Shown piece after piece: positions 5,817-10,287 of a stretch of DNA of 10,287 bases. The position numbers and the translations under genes are program-made. The number at the start of each line of letters is the position of its first letter. Position 1 is the stretch's first letter. The notes beneath the pieces were generated by a model. The model did no database searches, had not been told where the DNA came from, and saw only the letters and a list, made by a program, of their open reading frames with translations. Source of the DNA: Planctomycetales bacterium (lineage in GTDB: Bacteria > Planctomycetota > Phycisphaerae > SM23-33); the NCBI GenBank assembly GCA_030642005.1, contig DAOWOP010000090.1, positions 1 through 10,287 of the forward strand, in the 5' to 3' direction.

Positions 5817-6728
5817 TCATTTGCGCTTTGACGGGCGTTTGGGGCGGAGGTGCAGTTCGGGCGGCTTCTGGCCTACGACGGTGTTGGGCGCGACCGATTC
5901 GGTTATGAAAATGTTGCCGCCGATCGTGCTGCCGGCGCCTATGGCGGTCTTTCCGAGGATTGTCGCGTTTGCGTAGATGGTAACGCCGTCGCCGATAATC
6001 GGATGGCGGCCTATCCCGCGAATCACCCGCCCGCGCTCATCCTTCGGGAACGACAATGCCCCAAGCGTTACGCCCTGATAAATCTTGACGTTGTTGCCGA
6101 TGCGGGTCGTCTCGCCGATTACCACGCCGGTGGCGTGGTCGATGAAGAAACTTTTTCCCACCGTCGCGCCGGGATGAATATCGACGCCGGTGGTGCTGTG
6201 GGCGTATTCGGTCATTACCCTCGGCATCAGCGGGACGCTCATGCGGTGCAGTTCGTGCGCGAGGCGGTAGATCGTAATAGCGCCGAAGCCGGGATAGCAG
6301 TAGATGACCTCTTCGATATTTTTTGCGGCTGGATCGCCGTCGTAACCTGCCCTGGCGTCAAGGGCGAGCATTTTGCGAATGGCCGGTATCCGCCGGAGGA
6401 ATTTGTCCGCCAGACCGGTCGCCTTTTTCCTGTCGGCGCTTTCGGCCCGGACGCTGTGGCGCTCGGCGTGGCGGAGGCAGTGATAAATCTGCTCGGCCAG
6501 TTGCTTTTCCAACCTGACCAGCAGGCCGCCGACGTGATAGCGGACGTTCTGCTTCGTCAGCGCCAGTTGCCCGAAGTAGCCGGGGAACAGCAGTTGCCGC
6601 AATTCGACGATAATCTCGACGATGGCATCCCGGCTGGGAAGGAACGCCGAGCCGATCCGCTCGGTACGCTTGTCGGAGCGATAAGACGTCAGTATCGCGC
6701 CTGTCAACTTGTCAAGTTCATCGCTCAA
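5817..6728 (-). CDS. cysE: Serine O-acetyltransferase (CysE, EpsC/SatA type)
   Basis: This enzyme makes O-acetyl-L-serine from serine and acetyl-CoA, the committed step of cysteine synthesis. The 303-aa protein has a long helical N-terminal domain (about 1-170) and a C-terminal left-handed beta-helix of hexapeptide repeats (about 180-287). The catalytic pair is visible as Asp183 in VDIHPG and His198 in IDHATG, at the same 15-residue spacing as Asp143/His158 of E. coli CysE. GETTRIG and YQGVTLGA follow as usual. The C-terminus is basic and ends in KRK, without the terminal isoleucine that docks on cysteine synthase in classical CysE. The start is probably the TTG at 6728: an in-frame TGA lies 3 codons upstream at 6735-6737 and no ATG or GTG fits the conserved N-terminus. 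The ribosome-binding site is weak. No cysK is adjacent. Confidence 0.92.
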   Translation of the reverse strand: MSDELDKLTGAILTSYRSDKRTERIGSAFLPSRDAIVEIIVELRQLLFPGYFGQLALTKQNVRYHVGGLLVRLEKQLAEQIYHCLRHAERHSVRAESADRKKATGLADKFLRRIPAIRKMLALDARAGYDGDPAAKNIEEVIYCYPGFGAITIYRLAHELHRMSVPLMPRVMTEYAHSTTGVDIHPGATVGKSFFIDHATGVVIGETTRIGNNVKIYQGVTLGALSFPKDERGRVIRGIGRHPIIGDGVTIYANATILGKTAIGAGSTIGGNIFITESVAPNTVVGQKPPELHLRPKRPSKRK

Positions 6729-6766
6729 AGAAAATCATCCACAAAAGGCCTCTTGTAACTGTTCTG

Positions 6767-6789
6767 GGAGTTCCCGAACTCCGAACTCC
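6767..6789. repeat. Short hairpin and tandem GAACTCC before cysE
   Basis: GGAGTTC (6767-6773) pairs with GAACTCC (6776-6782), and GAACTCC is repeated directly at 6783-6789. A weaker outer pair, TGTAAC/GTTACA, flanks it. The element lies between the end of the oxidoreductase remnant (6797) and the cysE start. It could be the old terminator of that gene or part of the cysE leader. It has no T-run, so no firm role is assigned. Confidence 0.4.
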
Positions 6790-6796
6790 ATTATTG

Positions 6797-7130
6797 TTAC
6801 AGGTTGTTATCGAGTTTTACTCCCTGGCTTATGAGTGTACTCCGCAGCAGCGAAGGGTCAACGTCTTTGGGAGCAGCATTTTCTTTTACCGCTAATGCCG
6901 CTGCTGTTCCTGCAGCCTGCCCCATTGCCATCGAGGACGGGATCATCCTCGCCGAAGCAGCCGCTTCATATTGCAGCGGTTCCGCCCAGGCAGCCCGCTT
7001 GTTCTATAAGCAGGGTTTCGGCCCCGTTTCGGGCCGAAGCAATAGCCGCCGCTACACCAGCCGGTCCTCCTCCAGCCACTATTACCTGCGTTTCGCTGAT
7101 CTTCTTTTGCTCTTTGGAATCGCGCGTCAT
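6797..7130 (-). pseudogene. FAD-dependent oxidoreductase remnant with internal deletion
   Basis: From ATG at 7130 the minus strand encodes 54 residues including the FAD-binding Rossmann motif VIVAGGGPAGVAAAIASAR, then LLIEQAGCLGG, the standard start of FAD_oxidored-type (PF12831-like) oxidoreductases, before a TGA at 6968-6966. In another frame, 6967-6797 encodes 56 residues ending in TAA, including RMIPSSMAMGQAAGTAAA and DVDPSLLR...LISQGVKLDN, the usual C-terminal tail of the same family. The several hundred residues normally between these parts are absent and the join is out of frame. The likely history is one internal deletion. A ribosome-binding-like AGGTGG still precedes the ATG, 54 bp after the aminotransferase stop, so it was probably the next gene of that operon. 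The original substrate cannot be told. Confidence 0.85.
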
Positions 7131-7184
7131 TCGACCACCTGACTTTGGTGTTCCACGGAAGCCGCTCGTCCTGGCGGGTCTGTG

Positions 7185-8402
7185 CTACAGTATTTCCTCG
7201 ACATTCTGCTGTATTTTGACAATCGCATCGACCAGGCCGTTCATGTCCTCTGCCGAACCCATCAGGTTGAGCCAGTGTCCGATGGAGAGTCCTTCTTCGT
7301 AGGCGAGTTTTTCGGCGACGGGGCAGCAGACCTTCGTGTAGTCGATTTCCCTGCCGTGCTTATCGCCGACCCAACTGGACCCGAAGGCCTTTTCCTGGTA
7401 CAGCCGGCCTTTATAGAGCGGGGTGGTGTACACAGTGTGCATGTTGTAGCCTTCGGCCTGGAGGGCTTCGAAGAACTTCGCTCGCGGCAGGCCCTTGAAT
7501 TTCGAGGCGTCGTACAGCAGCGGGATGTTGTATCCGTTCAGTCGGGTTACGCGCTCGTCCATTTCATAAGTCAGGCCGTCGATTTCATCCAGCCGGTCGA
7601 GGAAGATTTGGGCGTTTTTTATTCTGTGTGCGATCTGGTCGTCGATGCGCGTGAACTGCACCTTCAGGACGGCGGCCTGGAACTCGCTCATCCGCCAGTT
7701 GCTGGTCATCAGCGGCTCGGTGTACCCATAGCCGAAGGCCCGCAGACTCTTGCACAGCGCGGCGAAGTCGTCGTCGTTGGTCGTCATGATGCCGCCGTCG
7801 CCGGAGACCATCATCTTCTCGGACTGGAAACTGAACGAGCCGATGTCGCCGATAGCGCCCACCCGCGTTCCTTTCCACTCGCAGCCGTGGGCGTGGGCGG
7901 CGTCTTCGATGACCTTGATGTCGTGCTTGCGGGCGACTTCCATGATGCCGTCCATATCGGCCGGCGTGCCGCCGTAGTGGATAGGGATGACCGCCCGCGT
8001 CCGGTCGGTAACGGCGTCCTCGAACGCCTTCGGGCAGAGGTTTCCGTTGTGGCGCTCGACGTCGGCGAAGACGGGGATCGCTCCGACCATCAGCACGCAC
8101 AGCCCCGTCGCGCAGAACGTCAGCGGCGGGATGACCACCTCGTCGCCGGCCCCGACGCCGAACGCGCGAAGCGCGATCTCCATCGTTACCGTCCCGTTAT
8201 TGGCGCAGATGGCGTGTTTGGCGTGCTGGTAGGCGGCGAACATCTCCTCGAACTCCGCCACTTCCACAGCCTGCTGCCACCGCCCGCTGTTGGCGACGCG
8301 GGCCAGCGCCTCACATTCCGCCTCGTCGTGATAAGGCCACTTTGTCTTTTCCTGCGGCGTCGCTCGAACTGGCGAGCCTCCCGTGATAGCGAGTTTGCCC
8401 AT
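7185..8402 (-). CDS. DegT/DnrJ/EryC1/StrS family PLP aminotransferase
   Basis: This 405-aa protein is a fold-type I PLP enzyme of the DegT/StrS (AHBA synthase-like) family, which usually aminates keto-sugars or related precursors of cell-surface glycans and secondary metabolites. It opens with LAITGGSPVR and KWPYHDE, typical of the subgroup. Visible active-site elements are NGTVTMEIAL (69-78), Asp167 in IEDAAHAHG, which contacts the PLP pyridine nitrogen, and Lys196 in FSFQSEKMMVSGDGG, the Schiff-base lysine. It is full length and looks active. The ATG is 3 bp after the stop of the EF-G-like gene, with AGGAG (8416-8412) inside that gene's end. The gene after it was an FAD oxidoreductase, now decayed. 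No sugar nucleotidyltransferase or glycosyltransferase lies nearby, so the substrate is not predictable. Confidence 0.9.
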   Translation of the reverse strand: MGKLAITGGSPVRATPQEKTKWPYHDEAECEALARVANSGRWQQAVEVAEFEEMFAAYQHAKHAICANNGTVTMEIALRAFGVGAGDEVVIPPLTFCATGLCVLMVGAIPVFADVERHNGNLCPKAFEDAVTDRTRAVIPIHYGGTPADMDGIMEVARKHDIKVIEDAAHAHGCEWKGTRVGAIGDIGSFSFQSEKMMVSGDGGIMTTNDDDFAALCKSLRAFGYGYTEPLMTSNWRMSEFQAAVLKVQFTRIDDQIAHRIKNAQIFLDRLDEIDGLTYEMDERVTRLNGYNIPLLYDASKFKGLPRAKFFEALQAEGYNMHTVYTTPLYKGRLYQEKAFGSSWVGDKHGREIDYTKVCCPVAEKLAYEEGLSIGHWLNLMGSAEDMNGLVDAIVKIQQNVEEIL

Positions 8403-8405
8403 CTT

Positions 8406-10287
8406 CTATTTCTCCTGTTCTTTCGCTTTTTGGGCGTTTGCGAGTATCTGTTGCTGGACGTTGCCGGGGACCGGGTCGTAGTGGCTGAACTCCATCGTGT
8501 ATGATCCCTGCCCCCCGGTAACTGAGCGGAGTTGGCTGTTGTACTGGACGACTTCGGCCAGTGGGGCCTGGGCGCTGATGGAGACGATACCGCCCGGCAG
8601 CATGTCCTGGCCCAGGATTCGCCCGCGCCGGCTTGATAAGTCCCCGGCAATGTCGCCCATGTACTGGGACGGGACCGTGATTTCCATGGTAACGACAGGT
8701 TCGAGCAGCACGGCCTTTGCCCTTTTGACCGCGTCGATGAAGGCGAACTTGCCGGCGGTGCGGAAGGCAACTTCCTTGGAATCGACCGGGTGGTGCTTGC
8801 CGTCGGTTATAATCACCTTCAGGTCCTGCATCGGGTATCCCGCCACAGCCCCGGAGGCGACCACGTCGCGGACGCCCTTTTCAATGGCGGGCAGGTACTG
8901 GCGCGGGATCGACTCGCCGAACAGTTCCTGGGCGAACTCGAACCCGCTTCCCTGTTCGAGCGGCTCGACGCGGAGATAGACCTCGCCGAACTGACCCGCC
9001 CCGCCGGTCTGCTTCTTGTGGCGATAGTGTCCGTCGGCGGTGGTGGTAATCGACTCGCGGTAGGGGATTTTCGGCGTCTTGGTCTCGACATCAAGGTTGA
9101 ACCTGTCGGCCATTTTCTTGAGCATCATCCGAAGGTGCAGGTCCCCGATGCCGGAGATGACCGTCTCGTTTGTCTGGTTGTCGCGGACGACGCCGAAGGT
9201 GCTGTCTTCCTCGGCCAGGCGCGACAGCGCCTCGGAAATCTTCCCTTCGTCGCCCCTGCTTTTGGGCGTAACTGCCAGTGAGTACATCGGCGTCGGCGCT
9301 GCTGGGATCGAGCCGAACATGGCGCTGCCGGCGGCATGAAGGATGTCGCCGGCGCGAATTTCCTCGATCTTGGCCAGTGCGACGATGTCGCCGGCGACGG
9401 CGGCGGATACCTCGGCCGTCTCAGCGCCCTGGACCTTCAGGACGTGCCCTGTCTTGAGCGTCTTGCGTTCGTCGCGGATCGAGAAGGTGCTCTCGCCGGT
9501 CAGTTTGCCCTGGAGGATGCGTATCCAGGACAGTTTCCCCACGAACGGGTCGGCTGTGATTCTAAACGCTTGCGCCACCAGCGGTTTGTCGGCGTCTGTG
9601 GTGATTTCGACGGCTTCGGCGTCCGAACCTTCGCCGCTGCGGACGCCACCGCGCGTAATGTCCGCGGGCGAGGGAAAATAATTCGCAACGGCGTCGGCCA
9701 GTTCCGCTACGCCCGTCTGCTCGCGACCGGCGGTGAAGAAAAGCGGTATCACCGTCCCGGAGGTCATCGCTCCGGCGAACGCTCCGGCGAGTTTGTCGGT
9801 AGAGATTTCCTCCCCGCCGAGGTAGGCCTCCATCATCTCCTCGTTTGCCTCGATGACCGATTCGACCAGTTGCGTGTGCATCTCGCCGACGTCGCCGAAA
9901 TCCGTCGAGCCGGAATCATTACCGAAGCAGTCGATAACTTTTTTCCCGCCGTCAGCCGGAAGGTTCATGCACTTGACCGACGAGCCGAAGGTCTCGCCTA
10001 TCGCCTTCAGCAGCGACGGCAGGTCGATGTTCTCGGCATCGACTTTATTGATCACGATAGCGCGTGCCAGACCGGCCTGGCCGGCGGAATTGAATAGTTT
10101 GCGCGTGTTGACCTCGATACCCGACGAGGCGGACACCACGATCACAGCCGTATCGACACCGCCAAGGGCGGAAATCGCCCCGCCGATAAAGTCCGGATAA
10201 CCCGGCGCGTCGATAAGGTTTATCGTCTTTCCGGCGTGGTCGCAATGCGCCCTTGCCGGATCGACCGCGTGGGCGGACTGCTTTTCC
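8406..10287 (-). CDS. EF-G-like translational GTPase, 5' end outside the window
   Basis: The reading frame is open from the right edge (codons in phase from 10286) to the TAG at 8406, giving 626 visible residues. About 60 N-terminal residues, including the P-loop, lie outside. The first visible residues, EKQSAHAVDPARAHCDHAGK, precede the G3 motif DAPG (26-29), with Ala in place of the usual Thr; G4 NKVD follows at 80-83, at the E. coli EF-G spacing. The EF-G order continues with the domain II barrel, domain III (EEDSTFGVVRDNQTNETVISG), domain IV (YRHKKQTGGAGQFGEV, then GKHHPVDSKEVAF) and domain V (YMGDIAGDLSSRRGRI). The end, HYDPVPGNVQQQI, recalls EF-G-like paralogues (FusA2/EF-G II) rather than the main EF-G. 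The GTG at 10145 is internal. No rpsL, rpsG or tuf is adjacent, which also favours a paralogue. Confidence 0.9.
   Translation of the reverse strand, partial: EKQSAHAVDPARAHCDHAGKTINLIDAPGYPDFIGGAISALGGVDTAVIVVSASSGIEVNTRKLFNSAGQAGLARAIVINKVDAENIDLPSLLKAIGETFGSSVKCMNLPADGGKKVIDCFGNDSGSTDFGDVGEMHTQLVESVIEANEEMMEAYLGGEEISTDKLAGAFAGAMTSGTVIPLFFTAGREQTGVAELADAVANYFPSPADITRGGVRSGEGSDAEAVEITTDADKPLVAQAFRITADPFVGKLSWIRILQGKLTGESTFSIRDERKTLKTGHVLKVQGAETAEVSAAVAGDIVALAKIEEIRAGDILHAAGSAMFGSIPAAPTPMYSLAVTPKSRGDEGKISEALSRLAEEDSTFGVVRDNQTNETVISGIGDLHLRMMLKKMADRFNLDVETKTPKIPYRESITTTADGHYRHKKQTGGAGQFGEVYLRVEPLEQGSGFEFAQELFGESIPRQYLPAIEKGVRDVVASGAVAGYPMQDLKVIITDGKHHPVDSKEVAFRTAGKFAFIDAVKRAKAVLLEPVVTMEITVPSQYMGDIAGDLSSRRGRILGQDMLPGGIVSISAQAPLAEVVQYNSQLRSVTGGQGSYTMEFSHYDPVPGNVQQQILANAQKAKEQEK

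Noticed and set aside
5850..6758. A 302-codon plus-strand open frame opposite cysE
   Set aside because: It shadows a well-supported acetyltransferase gene, with no ribosome-binding site or domain of its own.
6797..7130. Programmed frameshift joining the two oxidoreductase pieces into a functional small protein
   Set aside because: Even if joined, the product would lack most of the FAD-binding and substrate domains, and no slippery sequence is evident at the junction.
6804..7302. Two plus-strand open frames in the gap between cysE and the aminotransferase
   Set aside because: Their translations are low-complexity Ser/Ala-rich. The opposite strand explains the region fully as an oxidoreductase remnant.
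7182..8504. A 440-codon plus-strand open frame opposite the aminotransferase
   Set aside because: It is antisense to a gene with clear PLP motifs. Long antisense frames are expected in GC-rich coding DNA, and its translation shows no recognisable domain and biased composition.

Overview
The window is GC-rich, densely packed bacterial chromosome. It reads like a Planctomycetota-type genome, possibly a Phycisphaerae relative. This is inference from protein resemblance: a long EpsC/SatA-type serine acetyltransferase, an EF-G-like GTPase with the C-terminal 'HYDPVPGNVQ' signature, a DegT/AHBA-type aminotransferase beside an FAD-oxidoreductase remnant, and several genes without a clear Shine-Dalgarno sequence. 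No 16S rRNA or other marker gene is present to prove it.

Layout. Positions 1-218 are non-coding and repeat-rich: a 17-bp perfect hairpin, two 23-bp direct repeats at a 25-bp period, and two short GC palindromes. Three plus-strand genes follow: pyrC (219-1490), a YacP-like NYN-domain protein (GTG start at 1527) and a PilZ-domain protein (2063-2401). The last two are joined by an ATGA overlap. A 69-bp convergent gap (2402-2470) holds a small hairpin and four copies of a 7-bp tandem repeat. Everything downstream is on the minus strand. Read in transcription order it is: a 5'-truncated EF-G-like translational GTPase running off the right edge; a DegT/DnrJ/EryC1/StrS aminotransferase 3 bp after it; a decayed FAD-dependent oxidoreductase (6797-7130); a cysE/epsC serine O-acetyltransferase with a likely TTG start; a hairpin plus T-run that could terminate it; a sigma70-like promoter; and a tight three-gene operon of an unrecognised soluble protein, a two-helix membrane protein with TPR-like repeats, and purD (2-bp gap, then ATGA overlap).

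Function. Most of the window is primary metabolism and translation: de novo pyrimidine synthesis (pyrC), de novo purine synthesis (purD), cysteine synthesis (cysE) and a translation-factor paralogue. The least understood parts are the two uncharacterised proteins in the purD operon and the NYN-PilZ pair. The clearest finding that simple ORF calling would miss is the oxidoreductase pseudogene: its FAD-binding N-terminus and its C-terminal tail are joined out of frame, with the middle of the protein deleted. I see no CRISPR array, tRNA, rRNA, phage module, toxin-antitoxin pair or defence system, and no convincing novel multi-gene system.
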